The position numbers and the translations under genes are program-made. This document shows positions 17,354-27,300 of a DNA stretch of 64,000 nucleotides, one piece after another. The DNA comes from Pseudomonadota bacterium (GTDB lineage Bacteria > Desulfobacterota > Desulfobulbia > Desulfobulbales > JAGXFP01): positions 55,239 to 119,238 of the forward strand of contig JAHJAA010000013.1 in NCBI GenBank assembly GCA_018814305.1, in the 5' to 3' direction. Below the pieces are notes generated by a model that was not told the DNA's origin, did no database searches, and worked only from the letters and a program-made list of their open reading frames with translations. The first letter of the stretch is position 1. Each line of letters begins with the position of its first letter.

Positions 17354-19150
17354 ATGGATACTATACGGAACTTCAGCATTATCGCCCACATCGATCACGG
17401 CAAATCTACCTTGGCAGACCGGTTCATCCAACTCTGCGAAATGGTCTCCGCCCGTGACTTTAAAGACCAGATCCTTGATTCCATGGATATCGAGAGGGAG
17501 CGAGGAATCACCATCAAAAGCCAGACCATCTGTCTGCCCTACAAAGCAAAGGACGGACGGCTATACACCCTGAACCTGGTAGACACCCCAGGTCATGTGG
17601 ATTTCAGCTACGAAGTATCACGAGCCCTGGCGGCCTGTGAGGGCGCCCTACTGCTCGTCGACGCCGCCCAGGGGGTGGAAGCCCAGACCTTGGCCAACCT
17701 CTATCTGGCCATGGAAAACGATCTTGAGATAATCCCGGTTCTGAACAAAATCGACCTGCCCGCTGCCGATCCTGACGCCGTAACCCTGCAGATCGAAGAT
17801 GACCTCGGACTCGATGCCAATCTGGTCCAGCGCTGTTCCGCCAAAACCGGAGAAGGGGTTGCCGATATCCTGGAAGCCATAGTTCGCCTGCTTCCTCCAC
17901 CGCAAGGTGATCCGGACAAACCCTTGGAAGCCCTGATCTTTGACGCCAATTACGACCCTTACCGGGGCACGATTATCTCCTGCCGAATTTTTGAGGGCCG
18001 CGTCAAACCGGGCGACACCGTCAAGTTCATGGCCACCGGCGCCACCCACAAGGTGGAGGAGGTCGGTCTCTTTAACCTTAAAAGGAGTCCTCGCAAGGAA
18101 CTGTCAGCCGGGCAGGTCGGATACATTCTGGCCGGAATCAAAACAGTGAGCGACACCAAATCCGGGGATACCATCACCTTAAAAGACAACCCTTGCGCCA
18201 AACCATTACCCGGCTTCAAAGAAGTCCTCCAAGTGGTCTTTTCTTCCCTCTACCCGATCACCACGGATGACTATGAAGATCTGGCCGCTGCCTTGGAAAA
18301 ATTGAAACTCAATGACGCATCCCTTTCATTTCAAAAAGACAGTTCATCGGCGTTGGGCTTCGGTTTTCGCTGTGGATTTCTGGGGTTGCTTCACCTGGAA
18401 ATCATCCAGGAAAGACTGGAACGCGAGTTTGATATCCCGCTCATCCTCACCGTCCCCACCGTAAATTACCATTTCTTCTTGAACGACGGAACCATGCTGG
18501 AGATCGACAATCCAGCGTACTTCCCTGATCCGACCGTGATTGACCGAACCGAAGAGCCCTTTATCAAGGCGTCGATTCTGATGCCCGAAAGATACATGGG
18601 GGTGGTGATGAACCTGTGCATTGAGCGACGGGCTGAAAACACCAATTATAATTACCCCACCCCCGGCCGCATAGAGCTGACTTGCGAAATTCCCTTGGCA
18701 GAAGTCATCTATGATTTTTACGACAGATTAAAATCAGTCACCCAGGGTTATGGCTCCTTCGACTACTCCCTGCTCGATTATCGCCGCAGCGATCTGGTCA
18801 AACTCGACATTCTGGTTAACGGCGAAAAGGTTGACGCCCTGTCCCAGTTGACCCACCGGAGCCGCTCCCGGGAACGGGGCCTCAATGCCTGCGAACGATT
18901 GAAAGAGGAAATTCCCCGCCAGATGTTCAAGATCGCTATCCAGGCCGCTATCGGCGGGACAGTCATTGCCAGAACCACTATTGCGGCACTCCGCAAGGAC
19001 GTTACCGCCAAATGTTATGGTGGTGACATCACCCGGAAACGAAAACTCCTTGAAAAACAGAAGGCGGGTAAAAAACGGATGAAGACCGTGGGGAACGTGG
19101 ATATTCCCCAGAGTGCCTTCCTGGCAGTTCTCAAATCAGATCAAGGTTGA
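17354..19150 (+). CDS. lepA: Elongation factor 4 (LepA)
   Basis: A 598-residue translational GTPase. G1 is AHIDHGKST, with GITIKSQT (G2), DTPGH (G3), NKID (G4) and CSAKTG (G5). The LepA-specific C-terminal domain ends with [17 protein letters not shown], the conserved basic tail region. LepA acts on the ribosome under stress and in initiation or assembly. The length is normal for the family. The leader carries AGAAAGAA before the ATG, a modest ribosome-binding site. Confidence 0.96.
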   Translation: MDTIRNFSIIAHIDHGKSTLADRFIQLCEMVSARDFKDQILDSMDIERERGITIKSQTICLPYKAKDGRLYTLNLVDTPGHVDFSYEVSRALAACEGALLLVDAAQGVEAQTLANLYLAMENDLEIIPVLNKIDLPAADPDAVTLQIEDDLGLDANLVQRCSAKTGEGVADILEAIVRLLPPPQGDPDKPLEALIFDANYDPYRGTIISCRIFEGRVKPGDTVKFMATGATHKVEEVGLFNLKRSPRKELSAGQVGYILAGIKTVSDTKSGDTITLKDNPCAKPLPGFKEVLQVVFSSLYPITTDDYEDLAAALEKLKLNDASLSFQKDSSSALGFGFRCGFLGLLHLEIIQERLEREFDIPLILTVPTVNYHFFLNDGTMLEIDNPAYFPDPTVIDRTEEPFIKASILMPERYMGVVMNLCIERRAENTNYNYPTPGRIELTCEIPLAEVIYDFYDRLKSVTQGYGSFDYSLLDYRRSDLVKLDILVNGEKVDALSQLTHRSRSRERGLNACERLKEEIPRQMFKIAIQAAIGGTVIARTTIAALRKDVTAKCYGGDITRKRKLLEKQKAGKKRMKTVGNVDIPQSAFLAVLKSDQG

Positions 19151-19240
19151 GCAGGTCACCAACAATGCGCCCAATAGTGAGCAGGGAATTATTCCCCTTT
19201 CCCCATAAGGGACTTGGAAAATACTAAGGAACGAAGAGTT

Positions 19241-19531
19241 ATGAATATACGAATAATCTTCTTTTTCGTCCTGATGAGCCAGATGACCATACCACTTCAA
19301 ATTCGGGCGGGACAGAGTTGTGGAGACTTGGTCGCGGCGAACTGCACCAAATGTCACTACGCGACCAGAATATGTGGGAAATTAGGGACGAAGAGTACGC
19401 GGGGCTGGAAGTCGACCATAAAGAGGATGGTGCGCTACGGTCTCTCGATCAACGACGAAAACCGCGATCAGATTATCGACTGCCTCGTAGAACTACCACC
19501 TGGTTCCGCAGAAATCTGCTTAACCAAATAA
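19241..19531 (+). CDS. Small periplasmic monohaem cytochrome c
   Basis: A signal peptide (MNIRIIFFFVLMSQMTIPLQIRA) is followed by one haem-binding CTKCH motif about 15 residues into the mature part. The protein has 96 residues. A later Met (KRMVRYG) could be the sixth haem ligand, and C-terminal cysteines (IIDCLVELPPG, EICLTK) may form a disulfide. The ATG at 19241 has AAGGAACGAAGAG upstream; the ORF-track start is nine codons too early. It probably carries electrons in the periplasm. Its partner is unknown. Confidence 0.7.
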   Translation: MNIRIIFFFVLMSQMTIPLQIRAGQSCGDLVAANCTKCHYATRICGKLGTKSTRGWKSTIKRMVRYGLSINDENRDQIIDCLVELPPGSAEICLTK

Positions 19532-19592
19532 ACTTAAGAGAATAAAACGAGCACAAACTCGATCGAAGGAAGGAGTAAATTCCTTACTATGA

Positions 19593-19877
19593 TCAAATCT
19601 CGGCCACGGCTAAGGGACATTGGATACTAGGTTTGCGGGCCATAATCTGATCAACTTCAGCAGGGCTTAGAACCTTTTGTTGATGCTTTAAGACATACAC
19701 GATGCAATCACTGCAAACATTCATTGCGCTGCGATAATCGTCTAAGGAGCTAACCACTTCCCAGCACTGTCTTTCTCCTAGATGGTCACAGACAACACAA
19801 TCGTTCTGTCTGCCGCAACCGGTTATTTCCCAGCACGAGGCGTTCTTATCAATCACCACGATCCCCCTGGATAACAA
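19593..19877 (-). CDS. Cys-rich protein, two-CW-like
   Basis: The 94-residue soluble protein has CWEITGC near the start, CVVCDH, RQCWEVV, CSDCIVYVLKHQQ and a final cysteine. The two C-W motifs followed by a CxxC and a helical segment resemble the two-CW proteins seen in Desulfobacterota, including the one at 44421 in this window. The cysteines suggest metal binding or redox sensing, but the function is not established. It is convergent with the cytochrome gene. Confidence 0.6.
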   Translation of the reverse strand: MLSRGIVVIDKNASCWEITGCGRQNDCVVCDHLGERQCWEVVSSLDDYRSAMNVCSDCIVYVLKHQQKVLSPAEVDQIMARKPSIQCPLAVAEI

Positions 19878-19954
19878 ATTTAGATCTTTGGATACCAGCC
19901 CCCCTTCCGACCGGTCCAGATGAAGGGATTAATATACCGCATATCCCTTACCGG

Positions 19955-20584
19955 TCAAGCAATATCAAGATATCGATCAAGGGCCAGCAGCAAGGCCGGT
20001 TTACCCTCACCGGTCTTGGCGGAAAAGAGCACCCGATTCTCCGGGGATATTTTAAAACCCACGTCCAGAAGCCTGGCGTTTTTGTGCCGTTCATTGCGGG
20101 AAAGTTTATCCATCTTGGTATAGACCAGGAGAAAAGGCAAATCATTGAGCCGAAGCCAATCGATCAGCTCCTGGTCATGAATTTTTGGAGCATGCCGCAA
20201 ATCCACAATCACCACAACACAACGCAGGGGTTCCCGCTTTTCAAGATAGCTGCTGATCAGTCCGAGCCAATCATTTTTGACCTTTCGCGGAACCTTGGCA
20301 AAACCATACCCAGGGAGGTCTACCAGATACAGACGTTCCTCCACTGAAAAGAAGTTAAGACTCTGGGTTTTCCCGGGAACCGAGCTGACCTTGACCAGTG
20401 CTTTCCGCTGGACCAGGCAATTGATCAAACTCGACTTCCCCACATTTGAACGCCCGGCAAAGGCAATCTCAGGCAGTTCGACCGGAGGAAGCTGGGCCGT
20501 GCTGTATACACTATCGACAAAACGAACCTGACAGGGTTTGCCCATCAGGGCCGACGCCAATGAAACTCCATGGTCTATTGACAA
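19955..20584 (-). CDS. engB: Ribosome biogenesis GTPase EngB (YihA/YsxC)
   Basis: A small GTPase with G1 FAGRSNVGKSSLIN, G3 DLPGYGFAKV, G4 TKMDKL and G5 FSAKTGEGK. It assists assembly of the large ribosomal subunit. The start is uncertain. A TTG at 20584 directly follows the hisG stop. A TTG after GGAGTTTCA and the ATG of MGKPCQVRFVD give more usual N-terminal lengths. It lies downstream of hisG on the same strand with no gap, so it is likely in the his transcript. Confidence 0.92.
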   Translation of the reverse strand: MSIDHGVSLASALMGKPCQVRFVDSVYSTAQLPPVELPEIAFAGRSNVGKSSLINCLVQRKALVKVSSVPGKTQSLNFFSVEERLYLVDLPGYGFAKVPRKVKNDWLGLISSYLEKREPLRCVVVIVDLRHAPKIHDQELIDWLRLNDLPFLLVYTKMDKLSRNERHKNARLLDVGFKISPENRVLFSAKTGEGKPALLLALDRYLDIA

Positions 20585-21457
20585 TCAGATTACCTTATTA
20601 AGTGAGTATTCGATAATACCTTCTGCCCCGGCCTTAATCAGCTTGGGGATCAGATCCCGGACCTGATGCTCGGAAATCACGGTTTCAACGGAATACCAGT
20701 TCTTCTGATAGAGCGAGGCAATGGTCGGGGCATTCATACTGGGTAAAATTTTGATGACCGTATCAAGTTTCTCCGCAGAGACATTCATCTTCAACCCAAC
20801 TATCTTATCGGCGCGCAAGGCCCCCTGGAGGAGCATGGCAATGTTTTCAATCTTCTCCCGCTTCCACGGATCTTCCCACGCCTTCCGATTGGCGATGAGC
20901 TGGGTATTGGAGCTCATCATTTCATGGATAACCTTCAGGCCATGGGCCCGGATGGTGGATTCAGTTTCCGTGACTTCCACTATGGCATCGGCCAGTTTGG
21001 AGACAACCTTGGCTTCAGTTGCCCCCCAGGAGAATTCGATATCAACCTTAATCCCCCGCTCGGCAAAAAACTTACGGGTATAATTAACCAGTTCGGTGGA
21101 AATCTTCTTACCCTGTAAATCTTCCAGGGTCTTAATATCGGAATCCCCAGGGACCGCGATGACCCAACGGGTCGGTTTATTACTCACCTTGGAGTAGATC
21201 AGATCGGCTACCACCACCACGTCGGAGTCGTTCTCCATGATCCAGTCCTTGCCGGTAATCCCGGCGTCAAGGACCCCTTGTTCAACATAACGCGACATTT
21301 CCTGGGGACGACAGATGGAACATGACATCTCATCATCGTCGATCTCCGGAAAATAATTTCGGGAAGATAACTTAATCCTCCACCCAGATTTTTCAAACAG
21401 TGCAATGGTCGCCTTTTCCAGACTGCCCTTGGGGATGCCCAGTTTCAATAAATTCAT
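20585..21457 (-). CDS. hisG: ATP phosphoribosyltransferase, long form
   Basis: Catalyses the first step of histidine synthesis (ATP + PRPP). The 290-residue length and the C-terminal ACT-like regulatory domain ([13 protein letters not shown]...[31 protein letters not shown]) mark the long, HisZ-independent form. Catalytic-core motifs are [40 protein letters not shown] and the end of the periplasmic-binding-like fold. It overlaps hisI by four bases. Confidence 0.95.
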   Translation of the reverse strand: MNLLKLGIPKGSLEKATIALFEKSGWRIKLSSRNYFPEIDDDEMSCSICRPQEMSRYVEQGVLDAGITGKDWIMENDSDVVVVADLIYSKVSNKPTRWVIAVPGDSDIKTLEDLQGKKISTELVNYTRKFFAERGIKVDIEFSWGATEAKVVSKLADAIVEVTETESTIRAHGLKVIHEMMSSNTQLIANRKAWEDPWKREKIENIAMLLQGALRADKIVGLKMNVSAEKLDTVIKILPSMNAPTIASLYQKNWYSVETVISEHQVRDLIPKLIKAGAEGIIEYSLNKVI

Positions 21458-21825
21458 TTTTTGTATACCTCCGCCGGATCGAATACCGGTTTACCAATTA
21501 CCGTTAAATCGCCCCCGTCAAGTCGCCTAAAAAAACAACTTGCGTAGCCCTTATGACAAGCTGCACCACCCAATTGCTCCACTTTAAAAATAACGGTATC
21601 CTCGTCGCAGTCGACCATGATCTCTTTAATTATCTGGACGTGCCCCGAGGTCTCTCCTTTGAGCCACAATTGATTCCGGGAGCGACTCCAGAAATGGGCC
21701 TTCCCGGTGCTAATAGTCCTCGCCCATGACTCTTCATTTATATAGGCCAGCATCAATACCTCGCCGGACTGATAATCCTGCACAATAGCCGGCAACAGGC
21801 CGCCGCTCTTGTCAAAACGTAACAT
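21454..21825 (-). CDS. hisI: Phosphoribosyl-AMP cyclohydrolase
   Basis: The 123-residue HisI-only enzyme opens the adenine ring of PR-AMP, the third step of histidine synthesis. Motifs visible: [35 protein letters not shown], the Mg/Zn-binding DCDEDTV, and [10 protein letters not shown]. It is not fused to HisE, the pyrophosphohydrolase found in some bacteria. It overlaps hisG by ATGA and follows a small Cys-containing ORF by two bases. Confidence 0.95.
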   Translation of the reverse strand: MLRFDKSGGLLPAIVQDYQSGEVLMLAYINEESWARTISTGKAHFWSRSRNQLWLKGETSGHVQIIKEIMVDCDEDTVIFKVEQLGGAACHKGYASCFFRRLDGGDLTVIGKPVFDPAEVYKK

Positions 21826-21827
21826 AC

Positions 21828-22028
21828 TTATTTCCCCGATGATAAAGATTCGTGTTGATCGACTGCATCGGTCGAATCCTCCACATCCCTCCGCGCTTCC
21901 CGAACGCGATCACGGGACATGAAGTTGATTATACAGGCCTTGCGAAATTGGCAGTACTCGGTAGGATGTTCACAGACCGGGTTATCAGAACCAACTTCCT
22001 GTCGGTATTTTTCACATGACAGTTTCAT
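21828..22028 (-). CDS. Small Cys-containing protein of unknown function
   Basis: A 66-residue ORF with [32 protein letters not shown] and a charged, Ser-rich tail. The four cysteines resemble a small metal site. An ATG at 22028 with GAAGG about ten bases upstream is a better start than the track's TTG. The stop is two bases from the hisI ATG, so it would be the first gene of the hisI-hisG-engB operon. I do not recognise the family. Confidence 0.5.
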   Translation of the reverse strand: MKLSCEKYRQEVGSDNPVCEHPTEYCQFRKACIINFMSRDRVREARRDVEDSTDAVDQHESLSSGK

Positions 22029-22138
22029 CAAACCACACCTTCGCTTCCCCCGGATTCACCCGGAACAGGCCTTCGCTGTATGATCAGCTTCTCCTGCTGG
22101 TCGGACCCGACCTAATCCAGATGGACAAAACCGTTGAA

Positions 22139-22165
22139 ATTATGTCGTTATGCTCCGCTTGTCAA
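22139..22165 (-). promoter_or_regulatory. Putative promoter of the his operon
   Basis: On the minus strand TTGACA is followed after 15 bases by CATAAT (or after 16 by ATAATT). It lies about 110 bases upstream of the small Cys ORF that opens the his operon. The short spacer lowers confidence. The gap 22029-22397 otherwise shows no gene. Confidence 0.4.
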
Positions 22166-22345
22166 GTTATAATCGTCCAGCAGCAAATGGATATTCAGAG
22201 AAAAAACCCGGCAACCGTCAATACCACGCGCCCAAAACTGCAACCCTGGAACAAGCCAACCGAGGCCCAACCTCGACCAGATGAGTAAAAGTTTTACACT
22301 TCCTACCAATTTCACCCTCCGGCCCGGGACCATCATTGAATCGGG

Positions 22346-22373
22346 TTGCAAAAAAAAGAGGACCCTGTATCTT
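22346..22373 (+). promoter_or_regulatory. Putative promoter for the membrane protein-FKBP-thiD run
   Basis: TTGCAA and TATCTT are spaced by 16 bases and end about 25 bases before the ATG at 22398. The match to sigma-70 consensus is moderate. Confidence 0.35.
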
Positions 22374-22397
22374 ACGCGCTAATTTAGGAATGATCAA

Positions 22398-22661
22398 ATG
22401 GACAAAAACAACACATCAGTTTGCCGCTTACTCAGCCGGATTCCGATTCTGCCTCTCGCCATTATCACCTTCTGGATGCTGGCAGCACCGGGACTCCCCA
22501 AACCCCATGTTCTTGAAAAGATCGGCATGCTCATCGAGGGCCGTCTCTCCCGCCCCCTTGATATTTTCGACCTGTTTTTTCATCTGATTCCCGGAGTCTT
22601 TTTGATCGGTAAATTAATATGTGAATCCAACCGCCCCCCGAAAGCACCAAAAAACAGCTGA
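22398..22661 (+). CDS. Small inner-membrane protein of unknown function
   Basis: The 87-residue protein has one helix at about 18-34 (LPLAIITFWMLAAPGLP) and a second hydrophobic segment near 62-76 (FFHLIPGVFLIGKLI). Between them is EKIGMLIEGRLSRPLDIFDL. AGGAATGATCAA precedes the ATG, a good site. It lies 110 bp before the FKBP gene on the same strand. I do not recognise the family. Confidence 0.6.
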   Translation: MDKNNTSVCRLLSRIPILPLAIITFWMLAAPGLPKPHVLEKIGMLIEGRLSRPLDIFDLFFHLIPGVFLIGKLICESNRPPKAPKNS

Positions 22662-22771
22662 AATGTCAGCCACTTGACCCAAACAAGATCCTTGACATAG
22701 GTCCTTGCAACTGAAATCGGAACCATGGTCTCGCAAAAAGCGAACCGGCATAAAACCTTTAGGAGTAAATC

Positions 22772-23278
22772 ATGAAACAAAAAGCCAAGGAAGGTGACAT
22801 CGTCACCGTGGTCTATGACGGCAGCTTAAGTACCGGTGAAGTTTTCGAATCCTCATCCGACACCGGTCCACTGGAGTTCGTCATTGGCGACGACTCAGTT
22901 TTTGCCTCTTTCAGCACCGGGATCATCGGTATGGAAATCGGTGAAACCAAGACCATTCTGGTCGCTCCGCTGGAGGCATTCGGCCCGCATAATCCGGAAC
23001 TGGTCCAGACTATATCAAAAGAGGCTCTAGGCCCTGAGATCACGCCCCAACAAGGAATGGTCCTGGGCATGACCGTCGAGCAAGATGGCAAAACCGACAA
23101 GGTCCCAGCCATGGTCACCAAGATCGATGGCGATGAGCTAACCATTGACTACAACCACCCCTTGGCCGGCAAAGAACTCCATTACCAGGTAACCCTGACC
23201 GCCATTGATACGACCCCACTCACCGGAGAGACCACCCCAGACTCTTGTTCCAAGTCGGGTTGCTCCTCCTGCTCCTGA
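22772..23278 (+). CDS. FKBP-type peptidyl-prolyl isomerase, SlyD-like
   Basis: The 168-residue protein has the SlyD/FkpB layout. FKBP segment one (VTVVYDGSLSTGEVFESS, PLEFVIG, GIIGMEIGETKTILV) is followed by the inserted chaperone flap (AFGPHNPELVQTI...MVLGMTVEQDG), then NHPLAGKELHYQVTL. The C-terminus is CSKSGCSSCS, a Cys-rich tail that suggests metal binding as in SlyD. It catalyses Xaa-Pro isomerisation and acts as a cytoplasmic chaperone. AGGAG lies seven bases before the ATG. thiD follows after 69 bp. Confidence 0.9.
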   Translation: MKQKAKEGDIVTVVYDGSLSTGEVFESSSDTGPLEFVIGDDSVFASFSTGIIGMEIGETKTILVAPLEAFGPHNPELVQTISKEALGPEITPQQGMVLGMTVEQDGKTDKVPAMVTKIDGDELTIDYNHPLAGKELHYQVTLTAIDTTPLTGETTPDSCSKSGCSSCS

Positions 23279-23347
23279 CCGGATCTCCAAGATGGGTCAA
23301 GTATCGGTTGCCCATCCGAGAGACGAACCCAAGGAAACGATGCTGAC

Positions 23348-24184
23348 ATGGATCATCCCGCCGCAATTCTTACCATCGCAGGTTCCGATCCATCCGGGGG
23401 GGCAGGTGTTCAGGCCGATCTTAAAACTTTTGCCACCATCGGGGTCTATGGTTGCGGGGCCATCACCAACCTCACTGTTCAAAATACCCTCGGGGTAACC
23501 CAGACCCACCCGGTGACCCCGGAATTGGTCAAGGCCCAAATTGAGAGTATTTTAACCGATCTACCCATTACCCATATCAAAACCGGGATGATCGGCACCG
23601 GTGAAGTAGCCGGGGCCATTGGCGAATGCCTGGCAGGATTCAACGGGAAAATCATCTGCGACCCGGTGCTCAAATCCTCCTCGGGCACCCCCTTATTGCC
23701 CCAGGCAGACCTGGTCATCTTCCGTGACGAGGTCATTGCCCGAGCGACCATTCTGACCCCAAATTTGGAAGAATTGGCCATTCTCATCGGCAACCCCCAA
23801 CTGAACCAGGAAGAAATCGAAGAGGCCGGGCGGCACCTCTTGTCAACATTTCCCCATCTCAAAGGAATTGTCATCAAAGGCGGTCACGCCATCAACCCAT
23901 CGGACACAGTGACTGACCTCCTTCTGCTCGTAGGGAAGAGAGCTGGGCTGATTTCGATCGCCAAAGCAACCCGGCCTCGAATAAACAACAGCGGCCTCCA
24001 TGGCACCGGCTGTACCTTCGCCTCGGCCTTTGCCTCCTATCACCTGCTCACCGGTGATTACCAAAAGGCCTTCCACCAGGCTGGCGAATATATCAGTACC
24101 CTTCTCAAAATGGGCGTCGGCCGACAATTGGGTCACGGCAACAGCCCTCTTCAACACCATCTTTATCCGCGAGCAGAAAAATAA
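23348..24184 (+). CDS. thiD: Hydroxymethylpyrimidine/phosphomethylpyrimidine kinase
   Basis: ThiD phosphorylates HMP and HMP-P for thiamine synthesis. The 278-residue ribokinase-fold protein has LTIAGSDPSGGAGVQADLKTF at the start, the substrate region GCGAITNLTVQNTLGV, KTGMIG, DPVLKSSSGTPL, TPNLEE and the anion-hole/catalytic motif GLHGTGCTFASA. It appears to be single-domain, without a ThiE or ThiN fusion. A bidirectional terminator follows the stop by two bases. No TPP riboswitch was seen upstream. Confidence 0.94.
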   Translation: MDHPAAILTIAGSDPSGGAGVQADLKTFATIGVYGCGAITNLTVQNTLGVTQTHPVTPELVKAQIESILTDLPITHIKTGMIGTGEVAGAIGECLAGFNGKIICDPVLKSSSGTPLLPQADLVIFRDEVIARATILTPNLEELAILIGNPQLNQEEIEEAGRHLLSTFPHLKGIVIKGGHAINPSDTVTDLLLLVGKRAGLISIAKATRPRINNSGLHGTGCTFASAFASYHLLTGDYQKAFHQAGEYISTLLKMGVGRQLGHGNSPLQHHLYPRAEK

Positions 24185-24186
24185 AA

Positions 24187-24224
24187 AAGGGCCGCGATCA
24201 CGACAACCGATCACGGCCCTTTTA
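24187..24224. terminator. Bidirectional rho-independent terminator after thiD
   Basis: GGGCCGCGATC and GATCACGGCCC form a GC-rich stem. It is followed by TTTTAT on the plus strand and by TTTTTTAT on the minus strand. It can end both the thiD message and the incoming protease message. Confidence 0.8.
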
Positions 24225-24334
24225 TCTTGGTTATTCGCTACGAATCACCGGCCGAAGCGGCCTCCCCCCCTCTTACCTTCTAGAAGATGAGGAGACATGA
24301 TTTCTCCGCTCGACCGAAACCGTAGCGAGTTGCT

Positions 24335-27300
24335 TTAATTATTGGTTACATTCACCGTTACGCTACCTTCGGGGCCACTTACCGTAACAGTGGACGGCAC
24401 CTCATCCCCATCGAGATGATCGATGATCAACTCCCACCGCTGTCGGTAGGAGTTCCACGACATGGCGCCGAATCCTTCCACCACCAGGTCAGCATCCGAG
24501 CCCAGATCACTGGTCGCCCGGATGTCCAGTTCTTCGTCATGATCATCGTATTCGGCCCGGGTAATGGCAATGGTGTTTTCCATGACAGGACCAATCTCCA
24601 TGGTGACACTCCCTTCGATTCCGCTGACCGTGATGGACGCCGGAACCTCATTGGCCTGGATATGGTGAATGGTCAACTGCCATCGATTCCGAGAACTGTT
24701 CCAGTCCATGGGACCATACCCCTCCACCACCAGGTTCGCAGAGGAACCCAGATCACTGGTCGCCCGAATATCAAAATCCTCGTCATGATCATCATATTCG
24801 GCTCGGGTAATCTCAATGGACAGATCATAACCATTACAGTCCTGATCAATCCCATCACCATTGATTTCAGGGGCCCCAGGATAAATGGAGTTATCGAAAT
24901 CATAACAGTCATTTGCCTCTGAAGCATGCCCGCTCGGTTGCGTGCAGGCCTCAACCGTGTACCGATTGTCACCGAATCCGTCAAGATCGTTATCCAACCA
25001 ATAAGTGGTGGTTACGCCTTCATCAATCTGACCGTTACAGTTATTATCCACTTCGTCACAGATCTCTTCAGCCCCTGGGTTAACCAAGGAATCATCATCG
25101 TTACAATCTGTGGCATCGGCTGAGTAACCACTTGGCAGTGAGCAGGCCTCCACCGGTGAATTAAAATCGCCATACCCATCCAGATCACTGTCCAGATAAT
25201 AGGTAGTGGTCACCCCTTCATCGACCTGACCGTTACAGTTATTATCCACTTCGTCACAGATCTCTTCAGCCCCTGGGTTAACCAAGGAATCATCATCATT
25301 ACAATCTGTGGCATCGACTGAGTAACCACTTGGCAGTGAGCAGGCCTCCGTCGGAGAATTGAAATCGCCATACCCATCCAGATCACTGTCCAGATAATAG
25401 GTAGTGGTCACCCCTTCATCTATCTGACCGTTACAGTTATTATCAATTTCGTCACAGATCTCTGCCGCCCCTGGATTGACCAGGAAATCAAGGTCATTAC
25501 AATCCGTATCATCGGTTGAGTAACCACTTAGCAGTGAGCAGGCCTCCGCCGGTGAATTGAAATCGCCATACCCATCCGAATCATTATCGAGATAGTAGGT
25601 AGTAGTCACCCCTTCATCGATCTGGTCGTTGCAGTTATTGTCCATTTCATCACAGATCTCTTCGGCGCCGGGATTGATCAAGGGATCATTGTCATTACAG
25701 TCTGTGCCACCGAACTCCACGGAATCATAACCGTCGCCATCAACATCATTATTGGTCGACTCATACCGGATGAGCACCCCACTGGAACCGGCCCGACCGG
25801 CAACAACAAATTCACCGTTCGGACCAGCAGAGACCGCATAACTGTAATCGGTTAGACCGCTGTCATAGGTCTCAATTCCCCAGACCACACCCTGGGAAGG
25901 ATCCCGATTGACGAGGGTAGCGATGTCAAAACTATTAGTCCCACCGGTGAAATGAACGAGGACCGAGAGGACTCCATACGTATTCATGGTCAAATCAGAC
26001 TCATACGTTTGCCCCGGCAAAGAGAGATACTTTCTCCAGCGCTCAGCGCCATCTGAGGTAAAGCTTCGGAAATCACTTCTGTATTGGCTACCGGTATATC
26101 CATATAAGCCGACATAGAGATTATTGTCTGTGTCAATGGTCAGTCCATGCATATACTGATAGTAATAATTCCAAATTGTCGTGTTCCACAACTGAAACCC
26201 ATCCGAGTTATATTTTGAGAGTAGCCCGGAGTTGCCATATGAACTGCCGTAATCATTGGTCAGATAAACATTGCCGTCCGAATCAGTAACAATACCGGCA
26301 ACCCCACTGTTGGCATGGAAGGCATCCATTTCGAGGAAGGGAGTTGCCACGCCGGATTGATCATATTTGAAAATTACAAACTTATATTGCGCGGCAGCCG
26401 TGTCTGACACCATCCCCGCGATATAGATAGTACCACTTCCATCGATGGTCAATTTGCTGTTTTTTAGCAAGGCCCCACCCGGATAACTCCTGAGCCAGAT
26501 CTCATTTTGGTCGGAATCATACATCCCGGTCAAAAAATCACCTCCCGTCGTCCCACCCTTTCCGGTAACGAGAATATTCCCAGCGGAAGTAACGGAAATG
26601 GCCTGGATAGTGCCGGTAAAAGGCATACTCCAAAGCAAATCGAGCTGAGGTGTATATTTCGAAACTGCCGCCTGAGTTGCCGCATAGATATTGCCGGATG
26701 CATCCGTTTCCACGTCGATCCAAGACTGACCTGCTGTCGTAGTTGTAGATGCCTCGAGGAGTTTACTTTCATCAAAAACATCAAACAAAACAGAGAGCGT
26801 TCCAGGTATGCCCAGCGAATCAACAACGGTGAGTACTGCTTGTCGCGAACCAAAGGTTATGGGAGTCCCTGAAACGGTACAGGTAGTGCTGTCCATCGAA
26901 AGACCTGTAGGAAGACTGGTTGCCGAGCAGGAATAACTCCCAACCGCACCGGTAGCCGTAACCTGCATTGAAAATGGCTCATTAACGATCGGGAATGGAA
27001 CCGGATTCGGCAGTTGGATCGTAATAGGGGAAACAATCCGGATGGAAAATGAAACATAGGCTGACATGCCAATGGCATCCACCACATTGATTCTCGTGGA
27101 TTTATATCCCGTGGTCTGGATTGCGGTTACCCCGGAAATTTCACAGGTGGCACTGTCCAGGGTTAGCCCTGCAGGCAGACTATACCCAGAAGTAACCGCG
27201 CAGACATAAGGATCCACCGCACCGGTCACAACCATTTGAGCACTATACGGTTGGGCCAGATAGGCTACTGGAACCGGGCTGGGGGCAGTGATCTTCACGG

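Noticed and set aside
17604-18219. Several minus-strand ORFs inside lepA
   Set aside because: Antisense shadows of a highly conserved gene, with no start signals.
23270-23340. TGA after the Cys-rich SlyD tail as a possible Sec codon
   Set aside because: The protein already has the complete family length, the frame after the TGA shows no family similarity and no hairpin follows at the right distance.
25009-25720. Regular repeats considered as CRISPR
   Set aside because: The 198-bp units lie in frame inside the protease gene and encode MopE modules; there are no spacers.
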